Positions 1-6,203 of a stretch of 42,336 nucleotides of DNA are shown here, piece after piece. Positions within the stretch are counted from its first letter, which is position 1. Each line of letters starts with the position of its first letter. The translations under genes were made by a program, and so were the position numbers. A model generated the notes under the pieces. It saw only the letters and a program-made list of their open reading frames with translations, did not search any database and was not told the DNA's origin. Source of the DNA: UMGS172 sp045651745 (GTDB lineage Bacteria > Bacillota > Clostridia > Oscillospirales > Acutalibacteraceae); contig JAZRSW010000046.1 in the NCBI GenBank assembly GCA_045651745.1, forward strand, positions 1 to 42,336, read 5' to 3'.

Positions 1-25
1 GGCTCTTGTATGATTGATGATGTAC

Positions 26-291
26 TTTTCGATATGCTTGTTGATTATAATTTCGATATGCTCTATGACAATAGTTTTGAAATGATATTTTGAAATTACT
101 ATCATTCCCTCAAAAAAGGATTGTGCTGACCGTCCGTTCGAAAGTACTTTCATTTCGAGTTTGGGTCAGCACAATCTATGAAAGCAATTTATATGCCCCT
201 CGTTTTGAAATGATATATGACTTTCATTTCGAAATGAGCAAAGCGCTTATGTTTACATTTTGAAATGCTTTATGGCTGTCATTTTGAAATG
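26..291. repeat. Array of degenerate CATTT(C/T)GAAATG repeats, several on 24-bp spacing
   Basis: Copies of a palindromic core close to CATTTCGAAATG are centred near 30, 54, 78, 91, 206, 230, 261 and 285. A perfect 12-bp palindrome lies at 225-236. Four neighbouring pairs (30/54, 54/78, 206/230, 261/285) are exactly 24 bp apart. Read in frame 1, the first three copies encode an eight-residue repeat (FDML..., FDML..., FEMI) ending at a TGA at 91-93, so this may be the tail of a repeat-coding ORF cut by the window edge. The later copies also read as FEM repeats, in changing frames, which suggests the DNA repeat is primary. The array lies just upstream of a tyrosine recombinase. Confidence 0.7.
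119..176. repeat. Large stem-loop (13-bp inverted repeat) inside the repeat array
   Basis: GATTGTGCTGACC at 119-131 is perfectly complementary to GGTCAGCACAATC at 164-176, with a 32-nt loop. The loop holds two half-copies of the array core (TTCGAAAG and CATTTCGAG). No T-run follows on either strand, so it does not look like an intrinsic terminator. It could be a recombination or protein-binding site linked to the nearby recombinase. Confidence 0.6.
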
Positions 292-304
292 AGGGGGAGA
301 AAAA

Positions 305-387
305 TTCGTACACAAAATTATTTTCGTCAGAAGATGATAAGACATTTTATTGACGAAAATACATCTATTATTACTATTTTCGTACAC
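305..387. repeat. Direct and inverted repeats before the integrase gene
   Basis: TTCGTACAC occurs at 305-313 and again at 379-387. Between them ATTTTCGTCA (320-329) and TGACGAAAAT (351-360) form a 10-bp inverted repeat. TGACGAAAATA (351-361) recurs once after the integrase gene at 1467-1477. Short repeats of this kind next to a tyrosine recombinase gene are typical of recombinase-binding or attachment regions. That role is inferred. Confidence 0.45.
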
Positions 388-460
388 GGTTTTTTACGCA
401 GTGTTCGAGTCCCTATCACTGCGTTTAAATAAATTTTTTGAAGAAAGGAGACGGTTTGCT

Positions 461-1414
461 ATGTCAGATTCTAATAACATTACAGTGCTAAACCCAGGCT
501 TGTATAAGAACTTACTTGCTCAAATCGAAGCCATTTACAACCACAGCAATGAGCTTAGCTTTAAAACACGGGCTCGGTACTTTGAAGCGACAAAAAGGTT
601 CTGTAAATTTTTAGCCGATAATTTACGTCTGCAAAACTTTAAGAACGTGGAAGATCGGCACTTCAAAGCCTATGTTGAGCATCTAAAAGAAAACAACTCT
701 GCCGCGACTATTCAATCCGATCTATCAGGCATACGGTATTTCCATAGAAAATCCGGTAGTAAAAACAGGCTATCCCCTAATAGCAAGTTGGCGCTACCAA
801 AACGTGCAACAGGCGTTAAAGACCATTCACTATTAGATAAAGAACTTGTCCGTATACGACAGTTGGCTATCGAAAAAGGTCGACAGGATGTGGTTATTGG
901 CTTTGACTTTGCCAGTGAATTTGGTTTGAGGCTTGAAGAGATTTGCACGCTGAGAGTTGAACACCTTATGTCCGCATTAAAGACCGGACAACTTGTCATA
1001 AAAGGCAAAGGCGGTCAGACAAGGGCTATCGATTTAAGCGCAAAGCAACGCAGTATTATTACCGATAATTTGAACTATGCCAGGTGTTCAGGCAAATATC
1101 CAAGAGATTACTTAATCTCAGGCAGCGAAAAGGGCGGCGTACAGCGGGAAAAGCGTTCCTTGCAGAACTGGATGAGCTATAACAGAAAATACTTTATGGT
1201 AGAAAACCGTGGGGATTTGAGTGAAGACGGTAAAAAGAAAAGAACCGAGACAATCTCTTGGCACAGTCTGAGACACACCTATGCACAAAGAACCTATGCC
1301 GAAGCGTTGCAAGAGAGACCAAAGAAAGCTCGGAAGATTGTAAGCGAAAACTTAGGTCACCACAGAACCGAAGTAACAAGAATTTACTTGGCTGATAAGC
1401 CGAAGAAAAAGTAA
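461..1414 (+). CDS. Tyrosine recombinase/integrase
   Basis: A 317-residue site-specific recombinase of the phage integrase family. The N-terminal third is a SAM-like core-binding domain (FEATKRFCKFL onward) and the C-terminal half is catalytic. The signature residues are visible: Arg in FGLRLEE (about residue 156), His and Arg in HSLRHTYAQ (about 268-272), His in LGHHRTE (about 300) and the nucleophile Tyr in RIYLAD (about 309). The ATG at 461 is chosen because AAAGGAG sits 10 nt upstream; an in-frame start at 350 would have no such site and would run through the upstream repeats. The gene sits beside a degenerate repeat array and a SHOCT-type gene, and no conjugation genes are in view. It is probably the integration gene of a mobile element whose remainder lies to the left or has decayed. 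Confidence 0.92.
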   Translation: MSDSNNITVLNPGLYKNLLAQIEAIYNHSNELSFKTRARYFEATKRFCKFLADNLRLQNFKNVEDRHFKAYVEHLKENNSAATIQSDLSGIRYFHRKSGSKNRLSPNSKLALPKRATGVKDHSLLDKELVRIRQLAIEKGRQDVVIGFDFASEFGLRLEEICTLRVEHLMSALKTGQLVIKGKGGQTRAIDLSAKQRSIITDNLNYARCSGKYPRDYLISGSEKGGVQREKRSLQNWMSYNRKYFMVENRGDLSEDGKKKRTETISWHSLRHTYAQRTYAEALQERPKKARKIVSENLGHHRTEVTRIYLADKPKKK

Positions 1415-1466
1415 TCTATTAATTAAAATAATGAAGGAATTTTTTAAATTGACTACAATATCCTAC

Positions 1467-1477
1467 TGACGAAAATA
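1467..1477. repeat. Downstream copy of TGACGAAAATA
   Basis: This 11-bp sequence is identical to 351-361, so the two copies flank the integrase gene in direct orientation about 1.1 kb apart. It could be an arm-type binding site or an end of a small insertion. It is short and chance cannot be excluded. Confidence 0.35.
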
Positions 1478-1517
1478 TGCGGGATTGATATATAGGGACA
1501 ATTAGGAAGGATGTAAC

Positions 1518-1539
1518 GGCGGTGATACTAACCACCGCC
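1518..1539 (+). promoter_or_regulatory. Hairpin before a tiny leader ORF
   Basis: GGCGGTG at 1518-1524 pairs with CACCGCC at 1533-1539 around an 8-nt loop, in otherwise AT-rich DNA. It ends just before the AAGGAG ribosome site (1543-1548) of the 15-codon ORF and has no T-run, so it is more likely a leader structure than a terminator. Confidence 0.45.
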
Positions 1540-1555
1540 TGTAAGGAGAATTTTT

Positions 1556-1603
1556 ATGTTATATGTTTTGAGTAAAGCGAATAAAAAACGTCCATACTAC
1601 TAG
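1556..1603 (+). CDS. Possible 15-residue leader peptide
   Basis: The ORF reads MLYVLSKANKKRPYY then TAG. AAGGAG lies 7 nt before the ATG, one of the better ribosome sites in this region, and a GC-rich hairpin lies just upstream. It ends 19 nt before the SHOCT-like gene. The basic and aromatic end (KKRPYY) is the kind of sequence that could slow a ribosome. I recognise no homologue. It may be a real small protein, a translational leader for the next gene, or an accident. Confidence 0.4.
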   Translation: MLYVLSKANKKRPYY

Positions 1604-1622
1604 TGAGTAGAAAGGAAAATAT

Positions 1623-1835
1623 ATGAAAAAAGATAATAAGCTTGAAGTTGAGATTATGACAAGAGAGCTTAGATTGCTTTATTATAATGATTATCTTTTT
1701 AAGAATGGTGTTATAACAAAGCGTGTGCACGATGAGATGAATCTTGCTATAATCTCAAAATACGGAAAAAGACGTCGTAACGAACTTGGCGAAATTTCGT
1801 TAGAAGATCGTCTTTCTTCCGCCCGGCACATTTAA
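1623..1835 (+). CDS. Small SHOCT-like protein
   Basis: A 70-residue basic protein. The middle (RLLYYNDYLFKNGVITKRVHD) resembles the SHOCT short helical domain, in which a helix is followed by G-x-I-T/S and a second helix. The tail is rich in Arg and Glu. Such proteins are common next to recombinase genes in Firmicutes integrative elements, usually as small accessory or DNA-associated proteins; the biochemical role is not known to me. A purine-rich ribosome site (AAAGGA) precedes the ATG. It lies downstream of the integrase and the tiny leader ORF and probably belongs to the same element. Confidence 0.55.
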   Translation: MKKDNKLEVEIMTRELRLLYYNDYLFKNGVITKRVHDEMNLAIISKYGKRRRNELGEISLEDRLSSARHI

Positions 1836-1880
1836 TATGTGCCCTTACATAAAATTTTAGAGTTTATTATCTTAAATGAG

Positions 1881-1909
1881 TTGACAATATATCAATATTA
1901 TGATAGAAT
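1881..1909 (+). promoter_or_regulatory. Promoter of the toxin-antitoxin operon
   Basis: TTGACA (1881-1886), 17-bp spacer, TAGAAT (1904-1909): a near-consensus sigma-A promoter ending 30 bp before the antitoxin ATG. Antitoxins of this family usually repress their own promoter by binding here. Confidence 0.8.
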
Positions 1910-1939
1910 ATGCATAGAATAATTACAGGAGGTAATTTT

Positions 1940-2212
1940 ATGGCAGCTATCAGACCAAGTTCAGATTTAAGAAATAAATATAATGAAATATCTGATTTTT
2001 GTAATCAGTTTAACGAGCCTGTGTTCATTACTAAAAACGGAACGGGAGATTTAGTTGTTCTCTCAAATGCAGAATACGAAAGACTTTGCGGCAAGGCTGA
2101 GCTGCACCGACTGTTAGACGAAGGTTTGTTTGCAGTTAAAAACAGTAATAGCCGTCCGGCAAACGATGTATTTTCTGATATAGAGAGGAAGTTCGGATTT
2201 GACGGAGTATAA
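1940..2212 (+). CDS. Antitoxin, Phd/YefM family
   Basis: A 90-residue antitoxin. The first ~55 residues match the Phd/YefM fold: IRPSSDLRNKYNEI, then PVFITKNGTGDLVVLSNAEYERL. This dimerises and binds the operator. The C-terminal part, ending DVFSDIERKFGFDGV, is the likely toxin-wrapping tail. The start at 1940 follows AGGAGG at correct spacing; an upstream in-frame ATG at 1910 overlaps the -10 box and is unlikely. It overlaps the toxin by 14 bp, indicating translational coupling. With the toxin it forms a type II module that stabilises accessory DNA or acts under stress or phage attack. Confidence 0.88.
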   Translation: MAAIRPSSDLRNKYNEISDFCNQFNEPVFITKNGTGDLVVLSNAEYERLCGKAELHRLLDEGLFAVKNSNSRPANDVFSDIERKFGFDGV

Positions 2213-2513
2213 AATTGTTATTGAAGAAACAGCTGAGAACGATTTAGTCGGTATTTTATCATATATCAGCGATACACTTCACGAACCGGGTATTGCGATG
2301 AAAATTTACGGGTCGATTAAGAAGGAAGTGTTAACATTAAATAAAATGCCGTTTAGGTACGCTGTTGTTAACGAGGAGCCTTATCGTTCTATGGGTGTTC
2401 GCAGAATACCGGTCGAAAATTATACTGCTTTTTATATTGTTGACGAAAATGAAAAAACAGTACATATTTTCCGAATCCTCTATAACCGTAGAGAATGGCA
2501 ATATTTATTGTAA
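2199..2513 (+). CDS. Toxin, RelE/ParE family
   Basis: A 104-residue toxin with the RelE/ParE layout: two N-terminal helices (EETAENDLVGILSYISDTL), then strands with RRIPVENYTAFYIVDE and HIFRILYNRREW. The final I-L-Y-x-R-R-x-W is the usual end of this superfamily. The start is TTG at 2199, inside the end of the antitoxin gene, with GAGAGGAAG 7 nt upstream. Members are either ribosome-dependent mRNA endonucleases (RelE) or gyrase poisons (ParE); the sequence alone does not decide. A strong terminator follows at 2535-2570, making the module a self-contained two-gene unit. Confidence 0.88.
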   Translation: MTEYKIVIEETAENDLVGILSYISDTLHEPGIAMKIYGSIKKEVLTLNKMPFRYAVVNEEPYRSMGVRRIPVENYTAFYIVDENEKTVHIFRILYNRREWQYLL

Positions 2514-2534
2514 TACAGATAAGCTTATGACGAT

Positions 2535-2570
2535 TTAAAGGCACGAACTGTGGAAAGTTCGTGCCTTTAA
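2535..2570. terminator. Terminator between toxin and spore-protein genes
   Basis: A perfect 15-bp stem (2535-2549 with 2556-2570, core AAAGGCACGAACT) closes a 6-nt loop. A and T runs at the two edges allow it to work on both strands, serving the toxin gene (plus) and the spore-protein gene (minus). Confidence 0.8.
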
Positions 2571-2576
2571 TAATAT

Positions 2577-2819
2577 CTATACAACCACTCGAAATCCGTA
2601 TGTAATCTGCCTTTCATAGCCTTTTACAGTGCGATTTTTACGTGTGAAATTCATATGTCGTACAGGACAGATGTTATTTACCATCTGTCCGCCGATAGAG
2701 CCAGCCTGCTTTGCAGTCAAATCACCATTATAACCCTGCTTAAGATTTACGCCAACCTCGTTAGCAGCCTCCATCTTAAAACGGTTAAGTGCTTCCTTTG
2801 CCTCAGGTACTACTGTCAT
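2577..2819 (-). CDS. Alpha/beta-type small acid-soluble spore protein
   Basis: An 80-residue protein. Residues 1-47 carry the SASP signature: PEAKEALNRFKMEAANEVGV, NLKQGYNGDL, TAKQAGSIGGQMV. These proteins coat DNA in the dormant spore, protect it from UV damage and are cut by the GPR protease at germination; the likely cleavage region is around ANEVGV. AAGGAGG precedes the start. The tail is odd: where the family normally continues with a short helix beginning K/R-x-M-I, this protein has about 33 other residues rich in Arg, Tyr and Phe. No shifted frame restores the usual ending. Its presence indicates a spore-forming lineage. Confidence 0.85.
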   Translation of the reverse strand: MTVVPEAKEALNRFKMEAANEVGVNLKQGYNGDLTAKQAGSIGGQMVNNICPVRHMNFTRKNRTVKGYERQITYGFRVVV

Positions 2820-2982
2820 TTTGGTTTCCCTCCTTCTTCAAAATTTACGTTTGCAATACTATTTTAAGCAAATGAATAGTTTATATTAAAGGTAATTTAA
2901 TGTTTTTCTGCTAATTTTTGTTATTTAAAAATAGTTGTTTCATTTTTTAATTACAATCAAAAAATATTACTATTGTTTACTC

Positions 2983-3011
2983 TTGACTTAAATATAAATA
3001 AAATATAGAAT
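2983..3011 (+). promoter_or_regulatory. Promoter of the MBL-lipoprotein gene
   Basis: TTGACT (2983-2988), 17 bp, TAGAAT (3006-3011), 29 bp before the ATG at 3041. The rest of 2820-2982 is very AT-rich. I see no clear sigma-G promoter for the divergent spore-protein gene there. Confidence 0.65.
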
Positions 3012-3040
3012 AATGTTATACTATATATCAAGAGGTTTTT

Positions 3041-3928
3041 ATGAAGCGGTTAGTTTCTGTTTTACTTTCAGTTTTATTGATTTCAGCCTTTGTCGGTTGC
3101 AACGACAAAGTAAATATTGTTTCTGCCAATAAGATGACCGTTTATTTTTTCGATGTAGGTCAGGCTGACTGCTCACTTGTTGTGTTTCCCGACGGAAAAA
3201 CTATGCTTATTGACGCGGGCAACCGTGCCGACGGACCTTTAATTGCTGACTACCTTGATGAATTAAACATTAAGACACTTGATTATTTTGTTCTCACTCA
3301 CCCTCATGAAGACCATATCGGCGGTGCTGAGGACATATTTGAGGAATTCCAAGTTTTGACGGTTTGTTTACCCAAATTACCCACAGAATACGAACCCGAT
3401 ACCGACATTTTCCGCGATGTTAACAAAGCAATAGAAAAAGAAAACTGCCGAACTGTAAAACTTAACACAGGCACGATTATTGCTCAAACTGAAACTTACG
3501 ATATTACCGCCTTATCGCCCTTTGAAAATTCGGTTTACAGCGATATGAACGACTGGTCATTATCACTTTTGGTTAATTGCTTTACCAACACAATTCTTTT
3601 CACCGGTGACTGTGAAAAGGCAGCAGAATTGGATATGCTAAACTCTAAAATTAACCTTGATGCCGATATTTTAAAGGTTGGACATCACGGTAGCGATAAC
3701 GCCTCTAATAGCGAGTTTTTGCAAGCCGTTACACCATTAGCTTCGGTTATTTCTTGCGGTATTGGTAACACCTACAACCATCCCCATTCTGCCGCGATTA
3801 ACAGGCTCACCGATATAGGCTCAAAAGTTTATCGCACCGATACCGTCGGTACTGTTATAGCCTTGTGTTACGACGGTGGTTTTAACATTAAAACAGACAA
3901 CTCAACAAATTTAAACGGAAACAAGTGA
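3041..3928 (+). CDS. Secreted metallo-beta-lactamase-fold lipoprotein, ComEC/Rec2-like
   Basis: A 295-residue protein with a lipoprotein signal (hydrophobic stretch ending SAFVGC, Cys about residue 20). The mature part is the MBL domain found at the end of ComEC proteins: FFDVGQADCSLVVFPDGKT, LIDAGN, the metal motif THPHEDHIGG (HxHxDH), FTGDCE and LKVGHHGSDNA. ComEC-type MBL domains act as nucleases or phosphodiesterases during DNA uptake. Stand-alone secreted versions are common in Clostridia and their substrates are mostly unknown. Translated closely with the next gene (its stop overlaps the ribosome site of the YfiH gene), and expressed from the promoter just upstream. Confidence 0.85.
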   Translation: MKRLVSVLLSVLLISAFVGCNDKVNIVSANKMTVYFFDVGQADCSLVVFPDGKTMLIDAGNRADGPLIADYLDELNIKTLDYFVLTHPHEDHIGGAEDIFEEFQVLTVCLPKLPTEYEPDTDIFRDVNKAIEKENCRTVKLNTGTIIAQTETYDITALSPFENSVYSDMNDWSLSLLVNCFTNTILFTGDCEKAAELDMLNSKINLDADILKVGHHGSDNASNSEFLQAVTPLASVISCGIGNTYNHPHSAAINRLTDIGSKVYRTDTVGTVIALCYDGGFNIKTDNSTNLNGNK

Positions 3929-3936
3929 GGTATTTT

Positions 3937-4758
3937 ATGACAAGTAATAATTTGAACATTCACAATAAAAACGGTTTGGTTTACCTCACCTTTCCATCTC
4001 TTTCTCTCCCTGGCGTTACACATTGCTACACCACACGTCACGGCGGTGTTTCGGAAGGGATATTTTCCACAATGAATATGTCCTTTTCGCGAGGTGACAA
4101 TCCCCTATCCGTTACCGAAAACTATAAAAGAATTTGTGACGCTTTAGGTACAGATTACAAAAAATGCGTTTTATCACACCAAACACACACAACTAATATT
4201 AGAATTGTGACCGAAGAAGATGCTGGAAAAGGTATAATCTCAGAGCGTGACTACGAGGACGTGGACGGACTTATTACTAATGTCAAAGGGTTGACTTTAG
4301 TCACACAGTATGCCGATTGTGTAGGGTTGCTTTTTTATGACCCAATAAAAAAAGTTATTGCTTCTTCGCACGCAGGTTGGCGAGGAACAGTTGGGCAAAT
4401 CGGCAAGAAAACCGTAGAGAAGATGCAAGAAAACTTCGGTTGCAACCCAAAAGACATAAGGTGCGGTATTGCACCATCAATCGGCAAATGTTGTTTTGAG
4501 GTTGACTCGCCCGTTTATGATGAGTTTATTAAAATGACCGATATTGATTTGAGTGACTGCATAACCGATGACAAAAACGGAAAATACCACATTGATTTAT
4601 GGGAAATTAACCGTCGCACACTGATTTCGGCAGGTGTGAATCCTCAAAAAATTTCGGTCACCGACCTTTGCACTAAATGTTTACACGAGGATTTTTTCTC
4701 TCACCGTCACACCAACGGCCAACGTGGAAATTTAGCAGCATTAATTTGTTTGGTTTAA
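3937..4758 (+). CDS. pgeF: YfiH/LACC1-family purine nucleoside phosphorylase (polyphenol oxidase family)
   Basis: A 273-residue cytosolic protein of the YfiH/PgeF/LACC1 family, which acts on purine nucleosides (phosphorylase and adenosine deaminase activity) and was formerly called polyphenol oxidase. In E. coli, PgeF also corrects peptidoglycan precursors. The family motifs are present: TRHGGVSEG, SHQTHT, QYADCVGLLFYD, ASSHAGWRGTVGQI, CCFEVD and a C-terminal HRHTNGQRGN. The zinc-binding His-Cys-His set is visible in HTHT, YADC and HAGWRG. ATG 3937 is preferred over GTG 3925 because GTGAGG lies at the right distance upstream. It is directly downstream of the MBL lipoprotein gene and is followed by a terminator. 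Confidence 0.9.
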   Translation: MTSNNLNIHNKNGLVYLTFPSLSLPGVTHCYTTRHGGVSEGIFSTMNMSFSRGDNPLSVTENYKRICDALGTDYKKCVLSHQTHTTNIRIVTEEDAGKGIISERDYEDVDGLITNVKGLTLVTQYADCVGLLFYDPIKKVIASSHAGWRGTVGQIGKKTVEKMQENFGCNPKDIRCGIAPSIGKCCFEVDSPVYDEFIKMTDIDLSDCITDDKNGKYHIDLWEINRRTLISAGVNPQKISVTDLCTKCLHEDFFSHRHTNGQRGNLAALICLV

Positions 4759-4767
4759 TTGATTTTT

Positions 4768-4799
4768 ATAAAAGCCTTTGGTTTCCCAAAGGCTTTTAT
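4768..4799 (+). terminator. Terminator after the YfiH gene
   Basis: ATAAAAGCCTTTGG (4768-4781) pairs perfectly with CCAAAGGCTTTTAT (4786-4799) around a TTTC loop. The stem itself ends in a T-rich arm. Confidence 0.8.
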
Positions 4800-4827
4800 C
4801 ATTAAATGAAAATATAAATTTTAACAC

Positions 4828-4856
4828 TTGTATTGTTATATTATTTCGTGTAAAAT
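4828..4856 (+). promoter_or_regulatory. Promoter of the acyltransferase gene
   Basis: TTGTAT (4828-4833), 17 bp, TAAAAT (4851-4856), 44 bp before the ATG at 4901. Confidence 0.55.
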
Positions 4857-4900
4857 AAATTATAGAGTGTTAAAAATCCAAAAAACTAAAAGAGGTTTTT

Positions 4901-6172
4901 ATGAAAATCAAAATTAAACATCTTCCATTTGAGGAAGTTTTGAAAATAGAAAAGCCGAAATTTTTAAGACCTAAAAGGCCGAATTTGGCTTTCAGAACAC
5001 TTATCCGTCTGTTGTCAATCCCCGATTTGTTGGCAACGAGCTTTAAATACACTAAAACCGATATGGATAAGGCGGGTGAAGGTCCCTATTTTATATTAAT
5101 GAACCATTCGAGTTTTATTGATTTGGAAATCGCGTCTAAAATATTTTACCCTCACCCTTATTGTATCGTCAGTACGGTTGACGGATTTGTGGGCAAAAAA
5201 TGGCTTATGCGCCAAATTGGTTGTATACCAACGCAAAAATACGTTACCGATTTAAAGCTTATAACCGATATTTTACACACCTTACAGAAAAAGAAAACAT
5301 CCGTTTTAATGTACCCCGAAGCAGGATACAGTTTTGACGGCACTGCAACGGCACTACCCCGCCGTTTAGGTACTTTAATTAAGAAATTGAATGTTCCCGT
5401 TTTAACAGTTATTACCGACGGTGCATTTTTAAGACAACCTTTATACAATTGTCTTAAAAAGCGTAAAGTTAATGTCTCTGCCGAATTGAAATGCATTTTA
5501 AGTTCAGACGACATCAAAACCAAATCGGTTGAGGAAATTGACGAAATAATCGACAAAACCTTTACATTTGATGCTTTTAAGAGTCAATTAGAAAACAAAA
5601 CTGTGGTTGACAACCCAGACCGTGCTGACGGTTTGGAACGAATTCTTTACAAATGCACAGAATGTGAAACCGAAAACAAAATGGTTGGCAGTGGCACTAC
5701 CCTCACCTGTAAACACTGCGGTAAATCATACCAAATGGATATTTACGGTCAGTTGAAAGCTGTTAACGGTGAAACCAAATTCTCACATATTCCCGATTGG
5801 TACAATTGGGAACGAGAAAGAGTCAGGCAAGAGATAATCGACGGCAAGTATAGCCTTGACTGTGACGTTGACATTGGTATAATTGCCGACACAAAGGCAC
5901 TTTATATGGTAGGCGAAGGCACTTTAAAGCACGACGAAAACGGGTTTACGCTTAACGGTTGTGACGGCAAGTTAGAATACAGTCAGCCACCTACGGCTTC
6001 ATTTGGGCTTAACGCTGATTATTATTGGTACGAAATTGGTGATGTGATTTCAATCGGCAATAAAGAGAGGCTTTATTATTGTTTCCCGAAAACAAACATT
6101 TCGGTAGCAAAAGCCCGTTTAGCCCACGAGGAACTGTATAAACTAAAAGCTAAAAAGCCTGCAAAGGCATAA
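4901..6172 (+). CDS. PlsC-like acyltransferase with C-terminal Cys-rich extension
   Basis: A 423-residue protein. The N-terminal ~220 residues are a glycerolipid (1-acylglycerol-3-phosphate type) acyltransferase domain: NHSSFIDLEI gives the catalytic H-x4-D motif (about residue 68), and MYPEAGYSFDGT stands where the family has its phosphate-binding E-G-T-R block. The C-terminal half carries CTECETEN and CKHCGKSYQM, a four-Cys zinc-ribbon-like knuckle, followed by an uncharacterised beta-rich region. The family normally ends near 240-260 residues, so this is a fusion. It probably acts in phospholipid synthesis at the membrane, though the altered phosphate motif leaves the acceptor uncertain. 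AAAAGAGG precedes the ATG. It is a single-gene unit between its own promoter and terminator. Confidence 0.8.
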   Translation: MKIKIKHLPFEEVLKIEKPKFLRPKRPNLAFRTLIRLLSIPDLLATSFKYTKTDMDKAGEGPYFILMNHSSFIDLEIASKIFYPHPYCIVSTVDGFVGKKWLMRQIGCIPTQKYVTDLKLITDILHTLQKKKTSVLMYPEAGYSFDGTATALPRRLGTLIKKLNVPVLTVITDGAFLRQPLYNCLKKRKVNVSAELKCILSSDDIKTKSVEEIDEIIDKTFTFDAFKSQLENKTVVDNPDRADGLERILYKCTECETENKMVGSGTTLTCKHCGKSYQMDIYGQLKAVNGETKFSHIPDWYNWERERVRQEIIDGKYSLDCDVDIGIIADTKALYMVGEGTLKHDENGFTLNGCDGKLEYSQPPTASFGLNADYYWYEIGDVISIGNKERLYYCFPKTNISVAKARLAHEELYKLKAKKPAKA

Positions 6173-6176
6173 AAAT

Positions 6177-6194
6177 CACGGTCGTATGACCGTG
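6177..6194. terminator. Bidirectional terminator between acyltransferase and SulP genes
   Basis: CACGGTC (6177-6183) pairs with GACCGTG (6188-6194) around GTAT, followed by six T on the plus strand. On the minus strand a T-run also follows, so it can end both converging genes. Confidence 0.8.
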
Positions 6195-6203
6195 TTTTTT
6201 GTT

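Noticed and set aside
26..291. CRISPR array
   Set aside because: The repeats are short, degenerate and very close together, without unique spacers of constant length or cas genes.
5158..5556. 132-residue minus-strand ORF inside the acyltransferase gene
   Set aside because: It is the reverse reading of a clear gene, with no ribosome site or recognisable protein.
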